From Luteimonas vadosa (GTDB lineage Bacteria; Pseudomonadota; Gammaproteobacteria; Xanthomonadales; Xanthomonadaceae), in contig NZ_BAABJY010000001.1 of NCBI RefSeq assembly GCF_039543545.1, positions 1,205,324-1,269,323 on the forward strand: 64,000 bases of DNA. Reading direction: 5' to 3'. Both the position numbers and the translations under genes were made by a program. Positions 17,619 through 26,249 of the stretch are shown piece after piece (the first letter of the stretch is position 1; the number at the start of each line of letters is the position of its first letter). The notes beneath the pieces are model-generated. The model was not told the origin of the DNA and made no database searches. It was given only the letters and a program-made list of their open reading frames with translations.

Positions 17619-18166
17619 GGGGCGAGGCCGATGGAGGCGGGCCGGTGCCAGTGCCGTTGCAACCGTTCGTGCAGCCGGTTGGCGGCCTCCGCGGCTCCGG
17701 AGGTGCCGGTGTCGAACCGCAGGTCGGCGACGTCGGCGTACAGGGGCTCGCGCTCGCGCGCCAGCTTCAGCAGCACCGCCTCGCGGTCGTCCCCGGCGAT
17801 CAGCGGCCGCGTGGTGTCGCGCGCGAGCCGATGCAACTGCTGGTCGACGCTGACGTGCAGGTGCACGACGAAGCCGCGCTCGCGCAGCAACCGGCGCGTC
17901 CCGGCGTCGAGCACCGCACCGCCGCCGGTGGCGATCACCGCCGCGTCGGCGTCGAGCAGGTCGGCGAGCACGCCGCGTTCGCGTTCGCGGAAACCGGCCT
18001 CGCCCTCGCAATCGAAGATCGTGGAGACCGGCGCCCCGGTGCGCGCCTCGATCTCGCGGTCGGCATCGACGAAGGCCAGGCCGTAGCGGTCGGCGAGCCG
18101 GCGGCCGATCGAGCTCTTGCCTGCGCCCATCGGGCCGACGAGGACGAGGTTGGGGGCGGTGTCCAT
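17615..18166 (-). CDS. aroK: Shikimate kinase
   Basis: 183 residues from ATG at 18166. It phosphorylates shikimate at the 3-hydroxyl. Walker A reads GPMGAGKSSIGRRLA, the shikimate-binding Asp-Arg stretch is FVDADREIE, and the GGGAVLD loop and the lid Arg (DTTRPLI) are all in place. The usual aroK-aroB pairing is kept, with a 4-nt overlap. Confidence 0.95.
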   Translation of the reverse strand: MDTAPNLVLVGPMGAGKSSIGRRLADRYGLAFVDADREIEARTGAPVSTIFDCEGEAGFRERERGVLADLLDADAAVIATGGGAVLDAGTRRLLRERGFVVHLHVSVDQQLHRLARDTTRPLIAGDDREAVLLKLAREREPLYADVADLRFDTGTSGAAEAANRLHERLQRHWHRPASIGLAP

Positions 18167-18236
18167 GGCGGGGATGCTAGCAGCGTTGCACCAGGCGCCG
18201 GCGCTTCCGCGCCCCGTCACGCCGACGCACGCACGC

Positions 18237-19049
18237 CTACGGAATCGGGTCGCGGTGCGCGTCGATCCGGATCGTGCGCTCGGCGATCCCGGGCAAGGTG
18301 TCCAGCGCCTGGCGGCTGGTGCGCTCGAAGAACTGCACGAACCGGTCGACCTGCGGCCGCGACATCGCCTGGCGCCCCGGGTTCGCCGCCTGCAGCGTCT
18401 GCTCCTGCTGCCAGCGCCAGCCGGGCACGACGTCGAACGCCGGCCCCTGCAGGAACAGCATGCGGTCGATGCGCCGCCAGAGCGGTCCGTAGTCGTGGGC
18501 GAGCGCGTCGTTGCAATAGCGTCGCCACGTCCCGTCGGGGTCTTGCTCGCGTTCCAGCGCGTTGAGCGGCACCGCCAGCGCCGCAGGGTCCTGCGGCGGG
18601 GTCTTGAGGAACCAGCCTTCGAGGATCACAAGGTCGCAGTCTCTGACGACGGGCCAGGCGTCCCGCGGCAGGCGGCGGTCGTCGATCTTGTCGAACTGCG
18701 GGAGTGCCACCTGGCGGCCGGCCAGCAAGGCATCGATCGTTTCGCAAGCCAGCGTGACGTCGTGCGTGCCTGGCGGGCCACGGGTGGCGAGCAGGGGATG
18801 GACCTCGCGCGCAAGCTGCTGCCGTTCGTCCTGGTCCAGGTAGAAGTCGTCGATGGACAGGACGGCCACGCGTCGCCCTTCGGATTCCGCGAGCGCGGCC
18901 ACCTGCGCCGACAGCGTCGACTTGCCGGTGCCCTGCAGCCCGGCGATGCCATAGACGCGGGCGCCCTGGCCCAGCGCGTCGTCCAGGACCTGCCGCACGA
19001 ACTGCGGCCGATAGCCCGCGGCGGCGTCGGGGAAATGAGTCGGGGTCAT
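18237..19049 (-). CDS. P-loop kinase, D-glycerate 3-kinase-like (YggC/GLYK type)
   Basis: 270 residues. The P-loop is GLQGTGKSTLSAQ, the Asp-rich strand LSIDDFYLDQDERQQL, and VILEGWFLKTPPQ matches the EGW segment of the plant-type D-glycerate 3-kinase/uridine-kinase-like family. Likely reaction: ATP-dependent phosphorylation of D-glycerate. A different small substrate is possible because the family is broad. The Shine-Dalgarno site is weak. It is separated by 70 nt from aroK on the same strand and divergent from pdxH. Confidence 0.75.
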   Translation of the reverse strand: MTPTHFPDAAAGYRPQFVRQVLDDALGQGARVYGIAGLQGTGKSTLSAQVAALAESEGRRVAVLSIDDFYLDQDERQQLAREVHPLLATRGPPGTHDVTLACETIDALLAGRQVALPQFDKIDDRRLPRDAWPVVRDCDLVILEGWFLKTPPQDPAALAVPLNALEREQDPDGTWRRYCNDALAHDYGPLWRRIDRMLFLQGPAFDVVPGWRWQQEQTLQAANPGRQAMSRPQVDRFVQFFERTSRQALDTLPGIAERTIRIDAHRDPIP

Positions 19050-19123
19050 CGTCACCACGTCACGATAGCGCAGGCATCCGGGCGGGCGCGGCTTCGACAA
19101 GGCGCGCGCCGGCGCGGCATAGT

Positions 19124-19726
19124 ATGGCCATGACCGACCTGTTTGCCGAAGCCCTCGCCACCTTCGACCAGCTATTCGACGAAGCCCAGGCCGCGGGCGA
19201 ACCCGACCGCACCGCGATGGTGGTCGCCACCGCCGGGCTCGACGCACGCCCGTCCGCACGCACCGTGTTGCTCAAGGCGCACGACGCGCGCGGCTTCGTG
19301 TTCTACACCCATCTCGACGGGCGCAAGGGCCGCGAATTGCAGGCCAATCCCTTCGCGGCGCTGGTGTTCCACTGGCCGCGCGTGCGCCAGGGCGTGCAGG
19401 TGCGCATCGAGGGACGCGTGCTGACCGTGCCCGACGACGAAGCCGACGCCTACTTCGCCAGTCGCCCGCGCGGCAGCCAGCTCGGCGCCTGGGCATCGGA
19501 GCAATCCGAAACCCTGGAGTCGCGCGCGGAGTTCGAGCGCCGCATCCAGGAATGCGAGCAGAAGTTCGACGGCCGCCCGGTCCCCCGGCCGCAACGCTGG
19601 ACCGGGTTCCGGGTGCGTCCGCGCAGCATCGAGTTCTGGTACGGCGCGGACTTCCGCCTCCACGAGCGCTATCTGTACGAGCGCGACATGGCCGGGGAAT
19701 GGTCGAAGCGGATGCTGTATCCGTGA
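19124..19726 (+). CDS. pdxH: Pyridoxamine 5'-phosphate oxidase
   Basis: 200 residues. This FMN enzyme oxidises PNP or PMP to pyridoxal 5'-phosphate. Motifs: RTVLLKAHDARGFVFYTHL (FMN-binding), KGRELQANPFAALVFHW, QVRIEGRV, the C-terminal dimer segment RPQRWTGFRVRP and IEFW, and the RLHER substrate-contact motif. It is followed with a 4-nt overlap by a broken acetyltransferase fragment and then the BtuF-like gene. Confidence 0.96.
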   Translation: MAMTDLFAEALATFDQLFDEAQAAGEPDRTAMVVATAGLDARPSARTVLLKAHDARGFVFYTHLDGRKGRELQANPFAALVFHWPRVRQGVQVRIEGRVLTVPDDEADAYFASRPRGSQLGAWASEQSETLESRAEFERRIQECEQKFDGRPVPRPQRWTGFRVRPRSIEFWYGADFRLHERYLYERDMAGEWSKRMLYP

Positions 19727-19899
19727 CCTCCGCATGGCGTCTGCGTCGCGCCGCCGAACAGGATGCGCGTGCGCAAGGCCTGTCCGAACTGGCCTCCGAT
19801 ACCTGGCTGGACAGCGCCGACAGTCGCGGCGCGCACCTCGCCTGCGGTTTCGAGGAAACCGGGCGCGTGGTCCACTTCCGGAAGCCGCTGCCGCGATGA
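19723..19899 (+). pseudogene. C-terminal remnant of a GNAT (aminoglycoside 6'-acetyltransferase-like) gene
   Basis: A 58-codon frame from GTG at 19723. Its sequence (ARAQGLSELASDTWLD, then SRGAHLACGFEETGRVVHFRK) matches the C-terminal third of GNAT acetyltransferases of the AAC(6') type. The acetyl-CoA-binding motif A region and everything before it are missing, so the product should not be active. It lies between pdxH (overlap GTGA) and the BtuF-like gene (overlap ATGA). That tight fit suggests either an old internal deletion or translation of a remnant kept for coupling. Confidence 0.75.
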
Positions 19900-20702
19900 C
19901 GTCCGGACCCCGTCGCATCGTCTGCCTGACCGAGGAGCCGACCGAAACGCTCTACGCACTCGGCGAACAGGACCGCATCGTGGGCATCAGCGGCTTCACC
20001 GTGCGCCCGCCGCGGGCGCGCAAGGAGAAGCCGAAGGTCAGCGCGTTCACCAGCGCGAAGATCGGCGAGATCCTGAAGCTCGAGCCCGATTTCGTGGTCG
20101 GGTTCTCGGACATCCAGGCCGACATCGCCGCCGAACTGATCCGGCAAGGCGTCGAGGTCTGGATCAGCAACCACCGCAGCGTCGCCGGCATCCTCGACTA
20201 CGTCCGCCGGCTCGGCGCGCTGGTCGGCGCCGCCGGGCGTGCCGAGGCCTATGCCGACGACCTGCAGCGCGGCCTCGATGCGATCGAACAAGCCTCGGCG
20301 CGCCTGCCGCGCAGGCCGAAGGTGTATTTCGAGGAATGGGACGATCCGTTGATCACGGGCATCCGCTGGGTCGCGGAGCTGCTGCGGATCGCCGGTGGCG
20401 ATGACGTGTTCCCCGAGCGCGCGATGGAGTCGCTGGCCAAGCAGCGGATCCTGGCCGATCCGGGGGACGTCGTGCGGCGCGCGCCCGACATCATCATCGG
20501 CTCGTGGTGCGGCAAGAAATTCCGTCCGGAGAAGGTCGCGGCCCGTCCGGGCTGGGAGGCGATCCCCGCCGTGCGCGACGGCGAGCTGCACGAGATCAAG
20601 TCGCCGCTGATCCTGCAGCCCGGGCCGGCGGCCTTGACCGATGGCGTACGCGAGATGTCGCGCATCGTGCAAGCGTGGGCCCGATCTCGCAACGGCCCCT
20701 AG
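19896..20702 (+). CDS. BtuF-like cobalamin/metal-chelate binding protein without signal peptide
   Basis: 268 residues of the periplasmic-binding-protein fold (class III, helical backbone). RIVCLTEEPTETLYALGEQD opens the first lobe, and SAFTSAKIGEILKLEPDFVV is the typical BtuF/FhuD segment. No signal peptide is visible from this start and no ABC permease is nearby, so its role may not be import. Homologues are commonly labelled cobalamin-binding protein. ATG at 19896 overlaps the preceding GNAT fragment. Confidence 0.75.
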   Translation: MTSGPRRIVCLTEEPTETLYALGEQDRIVGISGFTVRPPRARKEKPKVSAFTSAKIGEILKLEPDFVVGFSDIQADIAAELIRQGVEVWISNHRSVAGILDYVRRLGALVGAAGRAEAYADDLQRGLDAIEQASARLPRRPKVYFEEWDDPLITGIRWVAELLRIAGGDDVFPERAMESLAKQRILADPGDVVRRAPDIIIGSWCGKKFRPEKVAARPGWEAIPAVRDGELHEIKSPLILQPGPAALTDGVREMSRIVQAWARSRNGP

Positions 20703-20725
20703 GCCGGGCAGCGGCGCCGAAGCAC

Positions 20726-20742
20726 GCGGACCGATGGTCCGC
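20726..20742. terminator. Possible bidirectional terminator hairpin
   Basis: GCGGACC-gat-GGTCCGC forms a perfect 7-bp stem with a 3-nt loop. It lies between the converging BtuF-like gene and DUF4426 gene. There is no T-run, so this is only a candidate. Confidence 0.35.
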
Positions 20743-20753
20743 GCGGAAACGGC

Positions 20754-21239
20754 TCAGGGAAAGAAGTCGCGGTTGAATTGCAGGCTGGCGCGTTGGCCGT
20801 CGGCAGTAGCCACGTCGACGTCGAATCGCAGCGTCTCCGGTGCCGCGACCCGCACGGTGGCCACGTAGTCGATGAAGCCACCGCTGCGCACCTCGCGCAT
20901 CTCCGGCGCCTGGCGCTTGCCGAGCAGGTCGACCGCCCGGGCGGTGACCCGCGCCGGGAGGGAGGTTTCATCGCCATCGGCAATCCTGCGCACGCCGACC
21001 AGCAGCATCACCGTTCCCGCTTCGCGCGACACCCCGTACTGCCGGGCGACCGGTTCGGACAGGCCCGACGTGGCCACGGCGTTGGCGCGCACGATGATGT
21101 CGCCGAACTGCACGCTGGCTTCCTGGGGTGCGGCGGCCTGTTGTCGCGCCACTTCCGCCTGCGGCGACGGGCTGCCGCAGCCGGTGAGCGCGGCCGCGGT
21201 GAACAGCACGATGGCCAAGCGCTGGCGCTTCAGGCGCAA
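20754..21239 (-). CDS. DUF4426 lipoprotein
   Basis: 161 residues from TTG at 21239, one base after the proC stop. The lipobox is LTGC near residue 20, so the mature protein should be membrane-anchored by lipid. The body (FGDIIVRANAVATSGLSEPV, TVMLLVGVRRI) is the DUF4426 beta-rich family often encoded beside proC in gammaproteobacteria. Function is unknown. The TTG start is inferred from the signal peptide position and a GAGGAC site upstream; no ATG gives a sensible N-terminus. Confidence 0.75.
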   Translation of the reverse strand: MRLKRQRLAIVLFTAAALTGCGSPSPQAEVARQQAAAPQEASVQFGDIIVRANAVATSGLSEPVARQYGVSREAGTVMLLVGVRRIADGDETSLPARVTARAVDLLGKRQAPEMREVRSGGFIDYVATVRVAAPETLRFDVDVATADGQRASLQFNRDFFP

Positions 21240-21240
21240 C

Positions 21241-22113
21241 TCACGCGTCCTCGTCGTTGGCGCGTGCCAGCTGCCGGCCGCGTTCAGCGGCGTTGTGGAC
21301 GGCCTGCGCCACGAGGTCGCGCAGGCCGCCGGACTCGAAGGTCTCGACCGCAGCCTGCGTGGTGCCACCCGGGGACGTTACGCGGCGGCGGAGTTCCGAT
21401 GGCGCCTCGTCGGATTCTGTGAGCATGCGCGCCGCGCCGAGCACGGTCTGCAGCGCGAGGGTCCGCGCGGCGGCGTCCGGCAGGCCCTCGGCCTTGCCGG
21501 CCTCCTCCATCGCCTCGGCGAGCAGGAACACGTAGGCGGGACCGCTGCCGGAGACTGCCGTCACCGCGTCCATCAGCGCCTCGTCCTCGATCCATACGGT
21601 CTTGCCGGCGGCCGACAGCAACGCCTCGGCGCGGGTGCGCCCGCCGGCGTCGACCTGCGCATTGGCATGCAGCCCGGTCATGCCGGCACCGAGCAGGGCA
21701 GGGGTGTTGGGCATGGCGCGCACGATGGGCAGTGGCGTGGCATCGGCCGAGTCCCCGCCGAGCCAGCGCGACAGCTGGTCGATGGTGATGCCGGCGGCGA
21801 TCGAGATCGCCAGCGGCCGCGCCACCTGCGCCTGCGTCGCCAGCGCTTCGCAGACGCCGCGCATGACCTGGGGCTTGACGGCCAGCAGCCAGGTTTCGGC
21901 TTCGCTCGCGGCCTGCAACGCGCTGGCGTGGGTGCGGACCCCGAAATCCGCCTCCAGCGCAGCGCGCAGCGCTTCGACGGGTTCGGCGACGTGGATGGTG
22001 TCGGCGGCGATGCCACGCGACACCAGGCCGCCGATGAGGCTGCGCGCCATGTTGCCGCCGCCGATGAAGGCGATGGAACCGGGATCGGATGGAAGCGTTT
22101 CGTTGGGGGACAT
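21241..22113 (-). CDS. proC: Pyrroline-5-carboxylate reductase
   Basis: 290 residues. It catalyses the last step of proline synthesis, reducing P5C with NAD(P)H. The N-terminal Rossmann motif is IAFIGGGNMARSLIGGLV. The C-terminal dimer domain carries AVSGSGPAYVFLLAEAM and RRRVTSPGGTTQAA, both family signatures. It precedes the DUF4426 gene and follows yggS by 76 nt, the conserved yggS-proC order. Confidence 0.97.
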   Translation of the reverse strand: MSPNETLPSDPGSIAFIGGGNMARSLIGGLVSRGIAADTIHVAEPVEALRAALEADFGVRTHASALQAASEAETWLLAVKPQVMRGVCEALATQAQVARPLAISIAAGITIDQLSRWLGGDSADATPLPIVRAMPNTPALLGAGMTGLHANAQVDAGGRTRAEALLSAAGKTVWIEDEALMDAVTAVSGSGPAYVFLLAEAMEEAGKAEGLPDAAARTLALQTVLGAARMLTESDEAPSELRRRVTSPGGTTQAAVETFESGGLRDLVAQAVHNAAERGRQLARANDEDA

Positions 22114-22189
22114 TGCGATCAGGCCGTGGGCGTGCCGCCAGCATAACAACCGGGCCAGGAGGCACGAAGGGAGCCCCCCGGCCCGCTGC

Positions 22190-22882
22190 TCACTGGCGAG
22201 GTCCGAACAGTGCCGTGCCCACGCGGACCATGGTCGCGCCTTCGGCGATGGCAAGTTCCAGGTCGTCGCTCATGCCGATGGAAAGGGTATCGATGCCGTC
22301 GTGCTGCAAGCCGAGCCGATCGAACAGGCCGCGCATCGCGGCGAACGCGGCCCGGCGGCGCGCCGGGTCGGGATCCGGTGCCGGGATCGCCATCAGGCCG
22401 CGTAGCCGCAGTCGGGGTTGCCCGGAGATCCGTGCCGCGAGTGCCTCCACCTCGGCGGGCGCGCAGCCATGCTTGCTCGCTTCGTCGTCGATGTTGACCT
22501 GGATCAGCACGTTGAGCCGGGGACGGTCGTCCGGGCGATGCCTGGCCAGCAAGGGCGGCAGCTTCGGGCGGTCGACGGTCTGGACCCAGTCGAACAGCCG
22601 GGCCGCGTCGGCGGCCTTGTTGGATTGCAGGTGTCCGATCAGGTGCCATTCGAACCCCGAACCGCGCAGCGCTTCGATCTTGGCGGCCGCCTCCTGGACG
22701 TAGTTTTCGCCGAACGCCGCTGCGGCCGCGCCGGCCCGCGCCCGCCACGCCGCGGCGAGGGCGGCCACCTCGCCGCTGGCCCGGGTCTTGCTGACCGCCA
22801 GCAGGCGGGGCGGTGGCCGCTTCGCGGCGTGCGACGCGTTATCAATCCTTTGCAGGACTTCATGCATGGCGTTCGCGAGCAC
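22190..22882 (-). CDS. yggS: PLP homeostasis protein YggS/PLPBP
   Basis: 230 residues. This is a single-domain alanine-racemase-type TIM barrel that binds pyridoxal phosphate and buffers B6 vitamers. The PLP lysine lies in LLAVSKTRA, then FGENYVQEA, WHLIGHLQSNKA and LSIGMSDDLELAI follow in family order. GTG at 22882 is supported by AAGAGGA 9 nt upstream; ATG at 22867 would shorten it by five residues. It is divergent from pilT, the common arrangement in pseudomonads and xanthomonads. Confidence 0.93.
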   Translation of the reverse strand: MLANAMHEVLQRIDNASHAAKRPPPRLLAVSKTRASGEVAALAAAWRARAGAAAAAFGENYVQEAAAKIEALRGSGFEWHLIGHLQSNKAADAARLFDWVQTVDRPKLPPLLARHRPDDRPRLNVLIQVNIDDEASKHGCAPAEVEALAARISGQPRLRLRGLMAIPAPDPDPARRRAAFAAMRGLFDRLGLQHDGIDTLSIGMSDDLELAIAEGATMVRVGTALFGPRQ

Positions 22883-22931
22883 GTGACGGAATCCTCTTGA
22901 AAGGGCTGGATTTGTGACGCGGATACGAGGC

Positions 22932-22937
22932 TATACT
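22932..22937 (+). promoter_or_regulatory. Possible -10 element upstream of pilT
   Basis: TATACT in the yggS-pilT divergent region, about 100 nt before pilT. The matching -35 region (GATTTG, 17-nt spacing) is weak. It is a candidate only. Confidence 0.3.
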
Positions 22938-23039
22938 GGGTCCAGGGGGTAGGCTGGCGCCAGCCGTGCGAGGGTTGCCGGCCCATCGGGTCCATCGAAG
23001 CAAGTTGCAGCGCCGCTGCGAGCGGAATGGGGAGCACGC

Positions 23040-24077
23040 ATGGATATTGCCGAACTGTTGGCGTTCTCGGTCAAGAACAAGGCCTCCGACCTTCACCTGT
23101 CGGCCGGCCTGCCGCCGATGATCCGCGTCGACGGCGACGTGCGCCGGATCAACATCCCGGCGCTGGACCACAAGCAGGTGCACGCGCTGATCTACGACAT
23201 CATGTCGGACAAGCAGCGCCGCGACTACGAGGAGTTCCTCGAGGTCGATTTCTCGTTCGAGATCCCGGGGCTGGCGCGCTTCCGCGTCAACGCCTTCAAC
23301 CAGAACCGTGGCGCCGGCGCCGTGTTCCGCACGGTGCCCTCGGAAGTGCTGACGCTCGAGGACCTGGGCTGCCCGCGCATCTTCAAGGAGCTCATCGACC
23401 AGCCGCAGGGCCTGATCCTGGTGACCGGGCCGACCGGCTCTGGCAAGTCCACCACGCTGGCGGCGATGGTCGACCACATCAACAAGAACGAGTACGGCCA
23501 CATCCTCACCATCGAGGACCCGATCGAGTTCGTGCACACCGCGCAGAAGTGCCTGGTCAACCAGCGCGAGGTGCACCGCGACACCCACGGCTTCAGCGAG
23601 GCGCTGCGTTCGGCGCTGCGCGAGGACCCGGACTACATCCTGGTCGGCGAGATGCGCGACATCGAGACCATCCGCCTGGCATTGACCGCGGCGGAAACCG
23701 GCCACCTGGTGTTCGCGACGCTGCACACGAGTTCGGCGGCCAAGACCATCGACCGCGTGATCGACGTGTTCCCGGCCGGCGAGAAGGCCATGGTCCGGTC
23801 GATGCTGTCCGAGTCGCTGCGTGCGGTGATCGCGCAGGCGCTGCTGAAGAAGGTCGGCGGCGGGCGGACCGCGGCCTGGGAGATCATGGTCGGCATCCCG
23901 GCGATCCGCAACCTGATCCGCGAGGACAAGGTGGCGCAGATGTATTCGGCGATCCAGACCGGCCAGAACCACGGCATGATGACCCTCGACCAGCACCTGC
24001 AGGACCTGGTCAAGCGCGGCATGATCACGCGTCCTCAGGCCAAGGACTACGCCAAGGACAAGCGCCTGTTCGAATAG
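23040..24077 (+). CDS. pilT: Type IV pilus retraction ATPase PilT
   Basis: 345 residues. This hexameric cytoplasmic ATPase retracts type IV pili for twitching motility. The N-terminal PAS-like domain opens MDIAELLAFSVKNKASDLHL. Walker A is GPTGSGKSTTLAAM, the Asp and His boxes follow, and Walker B is DYILVGEMRD. The C-terminal AIRNLIRE signature needed for retraction is present (IPAIRNLIREDK). The paralogue pilU follows 165 nt downstream. Confidence 0.97.
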   Translation: MDIAELLAFSVKNKASDLHLSAGLPPMIRVDGDVRRINIPALDHKQVHALIYDIMSDKQRRDYEEFLEVDFSFEIPGLARFRVNAFNQNRGAGAVFRTVPSEVLTLEDLGCPRIFKELIDQPQGLILVTGPTGSGKSTTLAAMVDHINKNEYGHILTIEDPIEFVHTAQKCLVNQREVHRDTHGFSEALRSALREDPDYILVGEMRDIETIRLALTAAETGHLVFATLHTSSAAKTIDRVIDVFPAGEKAMVRSMLSESLRAVIAQALLKKVGGGRTAAWEIMVGIPAIRNLIREDKVAQMYSAIQTGQNHGMMTLDQHLQDLVKRGMITRPQAKDYAKDKRLFE

Positions 24078-24242
24078 TTGTGGTCGGGGGCCGGGCATCC
24101 CGCCCGGCACCCGATGCGGCAAGTCCGGTACGTGCCGGGCCTGCCCCCGGGAATCGGCCGCGAGGCGGGCGAGACCCGGCGGGGTGCTTCCATGCACCGC
24201 AGGGCGGGCAGAAACGGCATTTCGCATAGTTGGAGAACCGCT

Positions 24243-25376
24243 ATGAGCAGCATCGATTTCACTTCGTTCCTCAAGCTGATGGCGCACCAGAAGGCGTCCG
24301 ACCTGTTCATCACCGCCGGCATGCCGCCGTCGATGAAGGTGCACGGCAAGATCTCGCCGATCACCCAGAACCCGTTGACGCCGCAGCAGAGCCGCGACCT
24401 CGTGCTCAACGTGATGTCGCCGCCGCAGCGCGAGGAGTTCGAGAAGACCCACGAGTGCAACTTCGCCATCGGCGTGTCGGGCGTAGGCCGGTTCCGCATC
24501 AGCTGCTTCTACCAGCGCAACCAGGTGGGAATGGTGCTGCGCCGGATCGAGACCAAGATCCCGACGATCGAGGAGCTCAACCTCCCGCCGATCATCAAGA
24601 CCCTGGCGATGACCAAGCGCGGCATCATCCTGTTCGTCGGCGCGACGGGCACCGGCAAGTCCACCTCGCTGGCGGCGATGATCGGCTACCGCAACCAGAA
24701 CTCGACGGGCCACATCATCACCATCGAGGACCCGATCGAATTCGTGCACAAGCACGAGGGCTGCATCATCACCCAGCGCGAGGTCGGCATCGACACCGAC
24801 ACCTGGGAGAACGCGCTGAAGAACACCCTGCGCCAGGCGCCGGACGTGATCATGATCGGCGAGGTGCGCACCCGCGAGGGCATGGACCATGCGATCGCCT
24901 TCGCCGAAACCGGCCACCTGGTGCTGTGCACCCTGCACGCGAACAACGCCAACCAGGCGATGGACCGGATGATCAACTTCTTCCCCGAGGACCGGCGCAG
25001 CCAGCTGCTGATGGACCTGTCGCTCAACCTCAAGGGCGTGGTCGCGCAGCAGTTGATCCCGACCCCGGACGGCAAGGGCCGGCGGGTGGCGATGGAGATC
25101 CTGCTCGGCACCCCGCTGGTGCAGGACTACATCCGCGACGGCGAGATCCACAAGCTCAAGGAAGTGATGAAGGAATCCACCAACCTGGGCATGAAGACCT
25201 TCGACCAGAGCCTGTTCGAGCTCTACCAGGCCGGCGAGATCTCCTACGAGGACGCGTTGCGCTTCGCCGACTCGCAGAACGAGGTCCGCCTGCGCATCAA
25301 GCTGGCCCAGGGCGGCGACGCCAAGACCCTGGCGCAGGGCATGGATGGCGTGGAGGTGTCCGAGGTCACGCCGTAG
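24243..25376 (+). CDS. pilU: Type IV pilus retraction ATPase accessory PilU
   Basis: 377 residues from ATG at 24243 (GGAGAACC upstream). It is a PilT paralogue with Walker A GATGTGKSTSLAAM and Walker B DVIMIGEVRT. The AIRNLIRE motif is replaced by a segment reading LLGTPLVQDYIRDGE, as expected for PilU, which assists PilT in forceful retraction. A hairpin terminator begins 30 nt after its stop. Confidence 0.95.
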   Translation: MSSIDFTSFLKLMAHQKASDLFITAGMPPSMKVHGKISPITQNPLTPQQSRDLVLNVMSPPQREEFEKTHECNFAIGVSGVGRFRISCFYQRNQVGMVLRRIETKIPTIEELNLPPIIKTLAMTKRGIILFVGATGTGKSTSLAAMIGYRNQNSTGHIITIEDPIEFVHKHEGCIITQREVGIDTDTWENALKNTLRQAPDVIMIGEVRTREGMDHAIAFAETGHLVLCTLHANNANQAMDRMINFFPEDRRSQLLMDLSLNLKGVVAQQLIPTPDGKGRRVAMEILLGTPLVQDYIRDGEIHKLKEVMKESTNLGMKTFDQSLFELYQAGEISYEDALRFADSQNEVRLRIKLAQGGDAKTLAQGMDGVEVSEVTP

Positions 25377-25406
25377 CCGATCGGGGCGACGATCGCTGGC
25401 CACGAA

Positions 25407-25429
25407 AAAGCCGGGCGATGCCCGGCTTT
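25407..25429. terminator. Intrinsic terminator between pilU and the NTF2-like gene
   Basis: AAAGCCGGGC-gat-GCCCGGCTTT forms a perfect 10-bp stem with a 3-nt loop and A/T flanks. It should work in both directions, for pilU and for the converging gene. Confidence 0.85.
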
Positions 25430-25454
25430 GTGCGTTCCGGCGCGGTGCCGGGGT

Positions 25455-25949
25455 TCAGTCGCCGCCGGCGACCGGTGCGAAGTTGGCGTGCACCAGCATC
25501 CACTTCCCGTTCTGCCTGACGTACACGCGCGTCGACTTGGCCATGACGTTGTCGATCTTGCCGTCCTTGTCCTTGACCATGCCCACGTAGTTGTAGGCCA
25601 GGATCGCGGTGTCGCCGTACACCTGCACGTGCGGATTGATCATGTCCGACAGCAGCCCCTTGCCGGTGCCTTGCAGCGAGGCATCGAACATGCGCCCGGC
25701 CAGGGACTTGCCCTTGATGAGCGTGGGGACCTCGGGATTGAACTCGGTGTACTCGTCGGCCACCGTCGCGTAGGACTGGGCGGCCGGCTTGTTCTGGTCC
25801 TGCGCGGCCCATTGCGCCCTGGCCGCGGCCATGACTTCGGCGGCGACGGCCGGATCCTCGGCGGCGGTCGCCGGGGCGGTGATGGCGAGCAGCGCGAGCG
25901 CGGCGGGCAGCATTGCCGTGGCGATGGCATTGCGTTTGAAGAAAGACAT
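25455..25949 (-). CDS. Secreted NTF2-like/DUF4440 protein
   Basis: 164 residues with a signal peptide ending near ITAPATAAED. The rest is an NTF2-like (SnoaL/DUF4440) fold: an N-terminal helix, then strands such as DTAILAYNYVGMVKD and WMLVHANFAPVA. Members are small ligand-binding or enzyme domains; the function here is unknown. ATG at 25949 has GAGGAG 6 nt upstream. It is divergent from sodA across a 300-nt intergenic region in which I see no further gene. Confidence 0.75.
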   Translation of the reverse strand: MSFFKRNAIATAMLPAALALLAITAPATAAEDPAVAAEVMAAARAQWAAQDQNKPAAQSYATVADEYTEFNPEVPTLIKGKSLAGRMFDASLQGTGKGLLSDMINPHVQVYGDTAILAYNYVGMVKDKDGKIDNVMAKSTRVYVRQNGKWMLVHANFAPVAGGD

Positions 25950-26249
25950 TGGAGACTCCTCGTGGTGATCCAGCGGGAATGACGCGCCCGGGGTCGCCCC
26001 GCGGCTTCCCTGCTGCATGACCGAGTGATGGATCGTCCCCGAACCTGTTGCCCGCATGGATCGCGGGCAGGCGACCAGTTAGACGGAAATCCTCGGGAAA
26101 ACCGGCCATTTGCCCGGTGATTGCGGCAGTTGACTCCCTCGCGGATCGCGTCTTGCCGACCTTCCGCGCGCCTCGCGATCCGCGCCTTGTCGAATTCTTT
26201 ACCCATCAGGAGGGACAATGCCGGTCTTTCCCAGAACCGGAGTCCCGCC

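Noticed and set aside
22860..25403. Minus-strand open frame of 847 codons opposite pilT and pilU
   Set aside because: An antisense shadow in GC-rich DNA; low-complexity composition, and pilT/pilU are unmistakable on the other strand.
26218..26249. ATG at 26218 with a strong AGGAGG site before sodA
   Set aside because: Its frame differs from sodA and gives a low-complexity peptide; sodA starts at GTG 26250. The site might still aid ribosome loading.
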